A stretch of 45,790 bases of DNA from assembly GCA_025451215.1 (NCBI GenBank), contig JANWKU010000152.1:1-45790 (forward strand), given 5' to 3'. Positions 1 to 7,649 of this stretch are shown here, in pieces. Positions within the stretch are counted from its first letter, which is position 1, and each line of letters opens with the position of its first letter. Under the pieces are notes generated by a model. It was not told where the DNA came from. It saw only the letters and a list, made by a program, of their open reading frames with translations, and searched no databases. This stretch comes from Terriglobales bacterium (lineage in GTDB: Bacteria; Acidobacteriota; Terriglobia; Terriglobales; Acidobacteriaceae). A program made the position numbers and the translations under genes.

Positions 1-1414
1 CGTATGCGCCCGGACGCAGCACATCGCCAGTAACATAAACGCGGACAGTGCGGATGCGGGCCAGCGAAACATCGGCTTCGACGTCTCGGTATTGATTGCG
101 CAGTACGCTTTGCACCAGATGCTGCACGTCGCCGAGAGTGCGTCCGGAAACCTGCACGGCTCCGGCCTCAGGCAGAGCAAGCTTGCCTTCGCGATCCACA
201 GTACGCTGTAGCCGCTCTGAAACTCCGCCCCAAAGTTCAATGCTTAATCCATCTCCGGGGCCAACAACATAATCGGGTCCAGCAGGCAGGTCCATGGGTA
301 ACTTTTCGAAGTTGCCGGTGCCGGTGCGAAAAATTTCCTGGCCAAAGCGCTGCGGTACCGGAGAGCGGGAATATTGGGAGTACAAATCGTAGAGCGAGGG
401 AACGTCCGCATAGGGATTAGCGCGATGCATCAAACGCGGCTGTTGGAGAATCGAACGCGGTGAAAATGAAGGAACCTGTGGATTGCCGCCGCTGGTCAGG
501 CTTGCCTGCTGCCACGAAGACCAATCCGGCTGTCGTGACTGCCCGTCGGAGCCGGGATTGAGAGCACGTTGATTTGAAAATTGGTCCGTGGATCCGAAGC
601 TTTGCGAGTTTCCAGCGCGATTGGCCCCCGCTAAAGTTCGCGCGCTTTCATTGGCATTCGCGCTGGTGTTCAAGAGTCCGGGTAAATCTTCCGGCTGGAT
701 AGGAGACATGTTCTGCGTATCTTGCGGTGCGCCTTCGTAATAGTCGCGATCAGGAAATTGTTCATCCGCACGCTCGAGAGAACGCTGGGAATTCCCGGGA
801 ACGTTCTGCGGCATTGGCGGCGCGGGAGCATACTGCGGCTGTTGCTGCGTTGGAGAATTCACGCCAGGCTGATTTTGCTGAACAGGAATTGCACCCTGCC
901 CCGAATAGGACTGTTCATTGTCTTCATGCCGCGCCCAGTACGCGCCTTCCTGATTGTGCGCGAGATTTTCCTGGTCGGATTGGGTCGGCTTCGCCTGTGA
1001 TTCGGAAGTGTTTCTCAGACCAGCCCGCTCCAACTCTTCCCGAGTAGGCTTGGCACGAATGTAGTTGCGGTCTTCAATCTCCTGGGTAGCCAGAACGCGG
1101 ATGTTCTGGTCTTCGCGCAACAACTGGAAAACAGCATCATCAGTGAGGTCCACGGGATCAAGAAGTCGGCCTTGCTCATAAGCCTTGCGCACCAAAATCT
1201 TTTTTACCTGCAAGAGCAGTCCCGGCTCCTGACGAAGAATAGTGATGATCTTGTCGGCGGAGAGCGCAACCATCTGTTCCGCCTCTTGTTCCGCGCGCGA
1301 ATCGGCCTGATCGAGCGCGGTGCTGCGTGGAGATACACGCTGCGCAGACGCAGAAAATTCCGCGAACATCAGAGTTAAAGCGATACAGCTAATAAACCGG
1401 AACCGTCGATTCAT
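1..1414 (-). CDS. Polysaccharide export outer-membrane protein (SLBB/Poly_export), C-terminus cut by window edge
   Basis: This gene starts at an ATG at 1414 and runs off the left edge, so only about 471 residues are visible. My translation begins with a typical signal peptide (MNRRFRFISCIALTLMFAEF, then SASAQ). A long Gln/Pro/Asn-rich spacer follows (roughly residues 150-330). The Poly_export domain then begins near residue 390 with DYVVGPGDGLSIELWG and continues into the first SLBB segment (VRVYVTGDVLRPGAY) at the edge. Proteins of this Wza-like family form the outer-membrane channel for capsule or exopolysaccharide. It is a paralogue of the complete exporter at 3926-6520, which has the same motif DYVIGPGDELQIEIWG. 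The two exporters are divergently placed around a set of small regulators. Confidence is high for the family; the polymer exported is unknown. Confidence 0.9.
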   Translation of the reverse strand, partial: MNRRFRFISCIALTLMFAEFSASAQRVSPRSTALDQADSRAEQEAEQMVALSADKIITILRQEPGLLLQVKKILVRKAYEQGRLLDPVDLTDDAVFQLLREDQNIRVLATQEIEDRNYIRAKPTREELERAGLRNTSESQAKPTQSDQENLAHNQEGAYWARHEDNEQSYSGQGAIPVQQNQPGVNSPTQQQPQYAPAPPMPQNVPGNSQRSLERADEQFPDRDYYEGAPQDTQNMSPIQPEDLPGLLNTSANANESARTLAGANRAGNSQSFGSTDQFSNQRALNPGSDGQSRQPDWSSWQQASLTSGGNPQVPSFSPRSILQQPRLMHRANPYADVPSLYDLYSQYSRSPVPQRFGQEIFRTGTGNFEKLPMDLPAGPDYVVGPGDGLSIELWGGVSERLQRTVDREGKLALPEAGAVQVSGRTLGDVQHLVQSVLRNQYRDVEADVSLARIRTVRVYVTGDVLRPGAY

Positions 1415-1605
1415 AAATCCTCTGCCTAAAGGCTTAACAATGGCCATCCACATGGCGATTCAATTCTCACGGAAATCGCGCCTTGGGCTGACCAATTACA
1501 GCTCCGCCCTCTCACTTACAGGCGACGTGTGAGATAACCTATTTATTTTCAAAATTTTAACTACGATCTAACCCAAATTCCGCTCAGAAGTTTCGTAACC
1601 GCGAA

Positions 1606-2037
1606 CTATTGAAACCGGACCGAAGCCACCGCGTCGGCAAGTTGCGTTTTGCCGCGCAATGCACCGAGAATTCCGGCCTCTGAACTTTCCACCCGGGCCG
1701 ATCGGATATTCATGACAGACCAGAAAAATACGCTGCTATTGCGCTCAGGCGCCAAGGCCAGGATTTTCATCTCCGGATGCCGTGCCAGCAGATCGTCACA
1801 AAGCGCGGGCCGCTGGTCCATGTGGTCGAGCGCGATAATTACGAAGTCAGGCTTGGATTGCTCGACTACTTGTCCAATATCGGTGTCATCCGTAATTTCG
1901 CCCATCACCTCGATGTCGGGCTGGTCTGAAATAGTCGCCAGCACTACTTCACGCATGAGACGGGGGCGGTTCGCCACCAAAACTCTTATTTTTTCCACAC
2001 CACGCTCCATTGAGCACACGTATGCGTATTGGCCCAC
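1606..2037 (-). CDS. Stand-alone pseudo-receiver protein (degenerate response-regulator domain)
   Basis: A 143-residue protein consisting of one receiver-like fold and no output domain. The GTG start at 2037 is preceded by GGAG at a 6-nt spacing; an ATG at 2010 (MERGVEK) is the alternative. The pattern VLVANRPRLMRE matches the first strand and helix of a receiver, but the two acidic residues that bind Mg2+ are Asn23 and Arg24. The strand that should carry the phosphorylated Asp reads PDFVIIALDHM, with Ala69 in that place. Normal phosphorylation is therefore unlikely, and the protein may act by protein-protein contact. It is a clear paralogue of the 3277-3765 product (shared VLVAN-R-x-RLMRE). 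It lies between the first exporter and a LuxR-type regulator, so a role in EPS control is inferred only from position. Confidence 0.75.
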   Translation of the reverse strand: MGQYAYVCSMERGVEKIRVLVANRPRLMREVVLATISDQPDIEVMGEITDDTDIGQVVEQSKPDFVIIALDHMDQRPALCDDLLARHPEMKILALAPERNSSVFFWSVMNIRSARVESSEAGILGALRGKTQLADAVASVRFQ

Positions 2038-2086
2038 TAGTATCTCCGGGAACTCGCATAAAAATAAGAATCAAATATGGTTCCGG

Positions 2087-2173
2087 GTACGGACAGAGAA
2101 AGGCGGTACGCGGAGCAGTACAGGATCACTTATCGAAAAGCAATGCGTACCCAACCAAGTACCAAGGATGTAC
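2087..2173. promoter_or_regulatory. Cluster of six GTAC sites, possible operator array
   Basis: GTAC occurs at 2087, 2106, 2118, 2147, 2159 and 2170, six times in 87 bp, where about one third of an occurrence is expected by chance. Spacings are 19, 12, 29, 12 and 11 bp. The array lies just upstream of the 1606-2037 gene and downstream of the LuxR-type gene at 2282-3004. A DNA-binding role is inference; the LuxR/GerE-type neighbour is an obvious candidate binder. Confidence 0.35.
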
Positions 2174-2281
2174 CAGTTCCCGGATTAACTTCCCATTTCC
2201 CAAATAAGGATGGGTCGATTATTAGATCTTATTGCGCATGGAAGCCAAGCGGCTACCAGATTAGTTAAGTCACAAAGACCT

Positions 2282-3004
2282 TTAAATGGGAAGGCCTTGC
2301 ATACGGCACATCTCTACGACTGCAAAACGATCATGCGCGCCTACTTTTCGCAACATCCGATGAACGTGGTTGCGGACCGTTTGCTCGGCAAGTTGTAGCT
2401 GGCTTGCGATCTCCTTATTAGTAAGACCGCGGCCAATTAAGAGCACCAATTGCTGCTCGCGATTGGTAAGGCCGAGATTAAGGCGCACACGGAAGTTTGG
2501 AACACTGCTCTTTTGGCGGGCGACGTAGTGAAAAAGAGTCGCGCAAAGTTTGGGAGGACAGATGGCTTCGCCATTTGCGACGGAGCGAACTGTGCTGACG
2601 ACCTCCAGCGCGGAGGCGTCTTCGAGAACATACCCCAATACACCCTCTCGAACTGCCTGGAGGAATAGCTGTTCGCTGGGATCCATGCCGATGAGGACAA
2701 TTTTCAGTTCCGGAACTTGAGACTTCACTTCGTGCAAAAATCCCAGCTCGACTGACCCGCCACCGAAGGAATCCATCACCAAAACATCGGGAGCGACCTT
2801 GGTGACTTCATCGAGGGCTTGCGAAGAAAATACGCAGGAGCCAACCACTGCAATGTCAGTTTTTTTTCCCAGAATTTTGGCGAGCGCCTCGCGGAGGAGG
2901 CGATTCTGGGCCAGCAAAAATACAGCGGCGACTGCCGCGTCACTCATGGCCAAACTCCTGCACCGAACGAAATCCTCCGCCGATCTTTGCGGCAGATGAT
3001 CCAT
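2282..3004 (-). CDS. LuxR/NarL-type transcriptional regulator with degenerate receiver domain
   Basis: A 240-residue protein. The ATG at 3004 is chosen because it is preceded by a very strong purine-rich ribosome site (GGAGGGGGAGG); a GTG at 3052 would add 16 residues. The N-terminal half is a receiver fold in which the acidic pair is replaced by Ala32-Gln33 (FLLAQNRLLREAL). The phospho-acceptor Asp is kept (Asp78 in PDVLVMDSF), but the conserved Lys is Glu128 (GYVLEDAS). The C-terminal GerE-type helix-turn-helix (about residues 184-230) is intact: LTNREQQLVLLIGRGLTNKE, then IASQLQLAEQTVRNHVHRML. The family binds DNA as a dimer and usually responds to a histidine kinase. The altered pocket suggests phosphorylation-independent or ligand control. 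It sits with two stand-alone pseudo-receivers next to EPS exporter genes, which are likely but unproven targets. Confidence 0.85.
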   Translation of the reverse strand: MDHLPQRSAEDFVRCRSLAMSDAAVAAVFLLAQNRLLREALAKILGKKTDIAVVGSCVFSSQALDEVTKVAPDVLVMDSFGGGSVELGFLHEVKSQVPELKIVLIGMDPSEQLFLQAVREGVLGYVLEDASALEVVSTVRSVANGEAICPPKLCATLFHYVARQKSSVPNFRVRLNLGLTNREQQLVLLIGRGLTNKEIASQLQLAEQTVRNHVHRMLRKVGAHDRFAVVEMCRMQGLPI

Positions 3005-3205
3005 TGCCTCCCCCTCCGGCTGCAATGGTTTCGCTATTTCTTTAGCTTTCACTAAAGGGTGCTAATAAGATGTTGCCGAGGTACCTACTTTAAACCAAAT
3101 CTCATATCCTCGTCTATAAAACAGTGCTATCCGATTCAAGGCTCTTCCATTAACCGTATCCCTAAGTTACTGATTTAGAAGAGACAACCGAAAGGAAGCG
3201 CCCAG

Positions 3206-3268
3206 ATGAACTTGCACTATTTCAAAGCAACTCGCCTTGAACACGAGCATCCAAAGACCAACACTTAA
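3206..3268 (+). CDS. Possible 20-residue leader peptide upstream of the pseudo-receiver gene
   Basis: An ATG at 3206 lies 8 nt after a good Shine-Dalgarno stretch (AAAGGAAG) and opens a 20-codon frame (MNLHYFKATRLEHEHPKTNT) ending in TAA at 3268. The stop overlaps the AAGG that serves the next start at 3277, so translation could be coupled. Nothing else supports expression. It may be a leader peptide or a chance frame in the 5' untranslated region. Confidence 0.3.
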   Translation: MNLHYFKATRLEHEHPKTNT

Positions 3269-3276
3269 GGTCTTTT

Positions 3277-3765
3277 ATGGATGAACGCCACCTAAGCATC
3301 TCCCGCAAAAAACCGCGAACCCACCGTTTATCGACAGGCAAGAGTGGTTCGGCTAACGCGAACCCAGAAGAATCGCGGAAAATCTCGGTGTTGGTAGCAA
3401 ACCGTTCCAGGTTAATGCGGGAGCTATTGCGTTCTCTGCTGATGGACCATAGCGACATTGAGATTGTGGATGCGGTAGAACCCGAAGCCAATTTGGAGGA
3501 TCAAGTAAGCAGATCTCATCCGCGTTTTGTCATCGTTGACTTTCAAGATGGTGTCCGCTTTTGTAATGCATTGATGCCCAAATTCAGGGACCTAAAAATC
3601 CTGGCAATCCCCGCGAAGAAAACTTTCAGCAGAATCTACTGGGCGGACCACGGAATTCATTCGCAAAAGGTCGTCACATCCATAGAGGGAGTTTTGTGCG
3701 CCCTGCGCGAAAGTAGATGGAAACTGCAATCGGGAATGATTATTGGGCTGCAAAAAGCAAGCTAA
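3277..3765 (+). CDS. Stand-alone pseudo-receiver protein, paralogue of 1606-2037
   Basis: A 162-residue protein with a basic N-terminal tail of about 35 residues followed by one receiver-like domain. The segment VLVANRSRLMRELL matches the sister protein at 1606-2037, again with Asn42-Arg43 in place of the Mg2+-binding acidic pair. Here the phospho-acceptor position is kept (Asp88 in PRFVIVDFQ). There is no output domain. The start ATG has AAGG 6 nt upstream. It is followed by the large exporter gene 160 bp later on the same strand, so the two may be co-transcribed. The function is unknown; control of the exporter operon is a reasonable guess. Confidence 0.72.
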   Translation: MDERHLSISRKKPRTHRLSTGKSGSANANPEESRKISVLVANRSRLMRELLRSLLMDHSDIEIVDAVEPEANLEDQVSRSHPRFVIVDFQDGVRFCNALMPKFRDLKILAIPAKKTFSRIYWADHGIHSQKVVTSIEGVLCALRESRWKLQSGMIIGLQKAS

Positions 3766-3925
3766 CGTGGCTGAAATCTCCATGCCCTTAACTCGATTGT
3801 CGCGGCTCACACAACGGGTCAAACTCTTCGTATTCCATGGCCGATGCACTCACTCACAGGCCTTAGACAAAATGAACTGGCCACCCATCACCCTTCCGGG
3901 ATTCGCGGACTTTTCTAAAATCACC

Positions 3926-6520
3926 ATGCGAAGAACGCTCATTCTGACTATGCTTGCCGTTCTCTTTACAGGCATAAGCTTTTCGCAGACCCTCAACGAT
4001 CCATTGTCACAAGGTTCGCCGCTGGACCAAGTAGATTGCAGCGATCCATCGATGGCAGGAAATTCGCAATGCGCGGAGTCGCAAAACTCCGGATCAGGTT
4101 CCGGTCAAAACTCTCAGAACCTGTCACCTGTCAGGCCCCCTGTATTGACGAATTCCGGCAATGGTAATGCGGACCAATACACCCCGGGCGTTCCGCCGCC
4201 GAATCCTTCGCAAAGCCCGAGTGTGCACGCAGCGGTTCGACCGCGAACGGAATTCGAACAGATGGTGGCGGATTCGGTCGGACGTCCCCTGCCATTGTTC
4301 GGCCAGTCGTTATTCCTTCAGGCGCCCAGTACCTTCTCTCCAATCGACTGGATGCAGGTACCGAGCGACTACGTGATTGGGCCGGGAGACGAATTGCAGA
4401 TCGAGATATGGGGGCAGGTGCAGGCGGACTTGCGGGTGACTGTGGATCGAGCCGGCGAAATTTATATTCCCCAGGTCGGGCAGGTCTCGGTTGCCGGAGT
4501 TCACTATGCAGACCTCAAAGAACACTTAAAAAGAGAGTTTTCCAAAATCTTCAAAAATTTTGATGTGAGCACCAATATCGGGCGGCTGCGCTCCATCCAG
4601 GTTCTGATTGTTGGCAATGCCAGATATCCCGGAACGTACACCATCAGTTCCCTGAGCACGCTGGTCAACGCGATTTTCGCTTCCGGCGGACCGACCCCGC
4701 AAGGATCGTTACGGCGCATTCAAGTACGCCGCGATGGAGCGACCATCACGGATTTCGATTTATATGACCTGCTCATCAAGGGCGACAAATCCAAAGACGT
4801 TCGTCTGCAATCCGGCGATGTTATTTATATTCCACCGGTTGGGCCTTTGGTCGCGATCTCCGGCTCGGTAAATACGTCCGCCATTTATGAACTAAAAGAC
4901 CATTCATCACTTCAAGATTTGATCGAAATTTCCGGCGGGCTCAGTACGGTTGCGGACAGCAGCAAGATCACGATTGACCGCGTCGTGGACCACCAGGCGC
5001 GCAAAACGCTGGAGTTTCCGTACGACGAACAGTCTCGCGTTATGTCGCTCGAAGACGGCGACATTGTGCGCGTACTGTCGATCGTTCCGAGATTTGAAGA
5101 TACAGTGACTCTGCGCGGGAATGTGGCCAACCCGGGACGCTATCCGTGGAAACTCGGCATGCGCATCAGCGATCTTATTCCTAACGCACAGGCGTTGCTC
5201 ACGCGCGGTTATTGGCGAAACCGTGCCGCGATCGTGAGCGGGCTGGCGACGGAATATCCTATTCGTACGGCACCCGCGGAAAATAATCTTCCGGGGTCCA
5301 ACCAACAGAATAGTTCAGCAATCCGTTACAACATGGATGTTCAGCAACCGCCCAATCACAATGTGTCCAATGAATCCGGCATGAATGTCGCGCCGAATTC
5401 CGCGACCACAGTCGCACAAACCGAACAAGCTGTGCAGCCGTATTCTCGTCCTGACATCGAGAAGATCAACGACCAGAATTTGCAAAATCAGCAAAACGCT
5501 CTAACCGTCGGCAACGGCAAGACTCCCAGCGTTGTCAGAAATGTTGCAGAGGACTTGCGCCGCTCGACTCCCGAGATCAACTGGGATTATGCGGTCATTC
5601 AGCGAGTCAATCCTGAAGACCTGTCCTCCAAACTTATTTGGATGAGCCCGCGTAAGGCGATTATTGAACACGACGAGAATAGCAATCTTGAACTCAAAGC
5701 CGGCGACATCGTTACCATCTTTTCTCAACAGGACATCAACGTTCCCCAGACGGAGCGTTCCCAATACGTAATTCTGGAAGGCGAAGTAGCGCGTCCGGGA
5801 GTTTACAAACTCGAACCCAATGAAACTCTTCGTTCGGTTTTGCAACGTGCGGGCGGGCTCACCCCCAACGCTTACATTTACGGTTCACTATTTACGCGCG
5901 AGTCGGCGCGAGTGGACGAACAAAAGAGTCTCGATCAACTGACACAGACGATGGAGGTACAAATCCGGCAATCGGCCGTCTCGGTGGCGGCATCGAGCGC
6001 CCCCGGCGACCTGCCGCAGATGCAGGCCGCCCAGGAAGCAATTATCGGGCAGTTGCGCCGGACTCGAGCAACCGGACGGGTTGCGCTTCCTATCAAGCCG
6101 GGAGACGCGAGCATTGGCGACTTTCCGAATATGGTGCTTGAAGATGACGATCGGCTGGTGATTCCGCATACACCTTCCACGGTGTCGGTGGTCGGCGACG
6201 TTTACAATCCCGGGTCTTTCATCTATGAACCGCGAAACGACGCTGGTAACTATCTTGAAATTGCGGGCAAAGGCAAGCCGCAATCAGATCTTCACCATGC
6301 GTTCGTGCTGCGCGCGAATGGGATTGTGGTCGCGGCGAATAATGTCAACGGCGCTTTTTCAGGAAACAAATTTGAACGCATCAGACTTTACCCGGGCGAT
6401 CAAATCGTGGTGCCCTACAAGCTGCCCACTGGCGCTTTTATACGCGGATTGCGCGATTGGACGCAGATTGGCTCCCAATTGGCCCTGACCGCCGCGGCCC
6501 TTGCAGTACTTGCGCCCTGA
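3926..6520 (+). CDS. Polysaccharide export protein with Poly_export and multiple SLBB domains
   Basis: An 864-residue exporter. I place the start at the ATG at 3926 because it gives a clean signal peptide (MRRTLILTMLAVLFTGISFS). The frame stays open back to 3743, but that would add an unlikely 61-residue leader overlapping the previous gene. After a Ser/Gln/Asn/Pro-rich linker, the Poly_export domain begins near residue 148 (DYVIGPGDELQIEIWG). At least five SLBB-type units follow, beginning VLIVGNARYPGTY, VAISGSVNTSAIY, VTLRGNVANPGRY, VILEGEVARPGVY and VSVVGDVYNPGSF. The C-terminus is hydrophobic (LALTAAALAVLAP). The family forms the periplasmic and outer-membrane channel for EPS. This protein is much longer than E. 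coli Wza (about 380 residues), as is common for multi-SLBB exporters. The GT4 gene follows on the same strand. Confidence 0.92.
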   Translation: MRRTLILTMLAVLFTGISFSQTLNDPLSQGSPLDQVDCSDPSMAGNSQCAESQNSGSGSGQNSQNLSPVRPPVLTNSGNGNADQYTPGVPPPNPSQSPSVHAAVRPRTEFEQMVADSVGRPLPLFGQSLFLQAPSTFSPIDWMQVPSDYVIGPGDELQIEIWGQVQADLRVTVDRAGEIYIPQVGQVSVAGVHYADLKEHLKREFSKIFKNFDVSTNIGRLRSIQVLIVGNARYPGTYTISSLSTLVNAIFASGGPTPQGSLRRIQVRRDGATITDFDLYDLLIKGDKSKDVRLQSGDVIYIPPVGPLVAISGSVNTSAIYELKDHSSLQDLIEISGGLSTVADSSKITIDRVVDHQARKTLEFPYDEQSRVMSLEDGDIVRVLSIVPRFEDTVTLRGNVANPGRYPWKLGMRISDLIPNAQALLTRGYWRNRAAIVSGLATEYPIRTAPAENNLPGSNQQNSSAIRYNMDVQQPPNHNVSNESGMNVAPNSATTVAQTEQAVQPYSRPDIEKINDQNLQNQQNALTVGNGKTPSVVRNVAEDLRRSTPEINWDYAVIQRVNPEDLSSKLIWMSPRKAIIEHDENSNLELKAGDIVTIFSQQDINVPQTERSQYVILEGEVARPGVYKLEPNETLRSVLQRAGGLTPNAYIYGSLFTRESARVDEQKSLDQLTQTMEVQIRQSAVSVAASSAPGDLPQMQAAQEAIIGQLRRTRATGRVALPIKPGDASIGDFPNMVLEDDDRLVIPHTPSTVSVVGDVYNPGSFIYEPRNDAGNYLEIAGKGKPQSDLHHAFVLRANGIVVAANNVNGAFSGNKFERIRLYPGDQIVVPYKLPTGAFIRGLRDWTQIGSQLALTAAALAVLAP

Positions 6521-6604
6521 TCGGAATGCAGGTGGCGTCGAGCACTTTAAAACAGACATCTAAAAATATTGCTGTTTTGCTTCATCTCGGTTTGTGAGCG
6601 CGGC

Positions 6605-7591
6605 ATGATTTATGCGGACCAGCGATGGATTGGAGAGCACGGCATCGGCCGCTTCGCCCGGCGCGTTCTTGCTCAGCTCGAATATCGTGCAATTAACCTC
6701 GATGGGCATCCGGCGGCGGCGCTGGATGCGTGGCGACTGGCTCGTGCTCTTCGTCAGCTGAACGATGCCGATATTTTCTTTTCGCCCGGTTACAACACGC
6801 CTTTGACGTGTAGAGCCCCTTTCGTTTTCACAATTCACGATCTCAGTCACATTTACTGCCCCGAAAACAGCAGCCCGCTGATTCGGTTGTATTACTCGAC
6901 GATCCTTAAAAAAAACTGTCAGCGCGCCGCCCACATTCTGACTGTTTCGGAATTCACGCGCAGGCAAATCATGGAATGGGCTGGCGTTTCTTCGGCAAAA
7001 GTTATGAATGTTAGTTGCGGCGTTGACCCTGAGTATCAGCCCAGTGGGAACGCATACGGACTCCCATTTCCGTATCTGCTATGCGTCAGCAATCGTAAAG
7101 GTCACAAGAATGAGATTCGGCTGATCGAGGCTTTTGGCAGGGCCCGCATATCCACACAGCTGCATTTGGTTTTCACCGGACAAGCCACGGCGGAAATTTC
7201 TAGTTGCATTGCTCGACATGAATTGACCACGCGCGTGCACTTTACCGGAGTCGTTCCGGAGGATCGATTGCCATCTCTGTACCGCGGGGCAGAGGCTCTC
7301 GTCTTCCCTTCTCTCTACGAAGGATTTGGACTGCCGGTGCTCGAAGCAATGGCTTGTGGCACTCCCGTCGTGACCGCGAATGTTACGGCCATGCCAGAAG
7401 TTTCGGCTGGCGCTGCACTGCTGGTGAATCCTACTTCGGTGGACGAAATTGCGCGGGCGATCGAGCAGATTGTGAGCGATGCCGCATTGCGGGCACGGCT
7501 TCGAGAAAAAGGGCTGGCGAGGGCGGCCGAGTTTTCATGGGAAAATACCGCGACCAAGGTGCGCAAGGTTCTTGGTGCGAATAGTGTTTAA
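6605..7591 (+). CDS. Glycosyltransferase family 4 (GT-B, group 1)
   Basis: A 328-residue retaining glycosyltransferase. The ATG at 6605 (MIYADQRWIGEHGIGRFAR) is chosen because this is how GT4 enzymes usually begin; an in-frame ATG at 6569 would add 12 residues. The C-terminal GT-B domain has the family E-x7-E motif (EGFGLPVLE, Glu239 and Glu247) followed by ACGTPVV, which contacts the nucleotide-sugar donor. No membrane segment is seen, so it should act at the cytoplasmic face on the lipid-linked repeat unit. It lies 84 bp downstream of the exporter on the same strand and converges with the polymerase gene. The sugar donor cannot be deduced. Confidence 0.9.
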   Translation: MIYADQRWIGEHGIGRFARRVLAQLEYRAINLDGHPAAALDAWRLARALRQLNDADIFFSPGYNTPLTCRAPFVFTIHDLSHIYCPENSSPLIRLYYSTILKKNCQRAAHILTVSEFTRRQIMEWAGVSSAKVMNVSCGVDPEYQPSGNAYGLPFPYLLCVSNRKGHKNEIRLIEAFGRARISTQLHLVFTGQATAEISSCIARHELTTRVHFTGVVPEDRLPSLYRGAEALVFPSLYEGFGLPVLEAMACGTPVVTANVTAMPEVSAGAALLVNPTSVDEIARAIEQIVSDAALRARLREKGLARAAEFSWENTATKVRKVLGANSV

Positions 7592-7649
7592 ATTAGGGCC
7601 AGAAACAGTAGTCGATGAAACTTTTGGAAAACTTTCGTCTGCTGCCATT

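Noticed and set aside
3743-3925. Longer start for the complete SLBB exporter
   Set aside because: The extra 61 residues overlap the previous gene, have no homology-like features and would bury the obvious signal peptide that begins at 3926.
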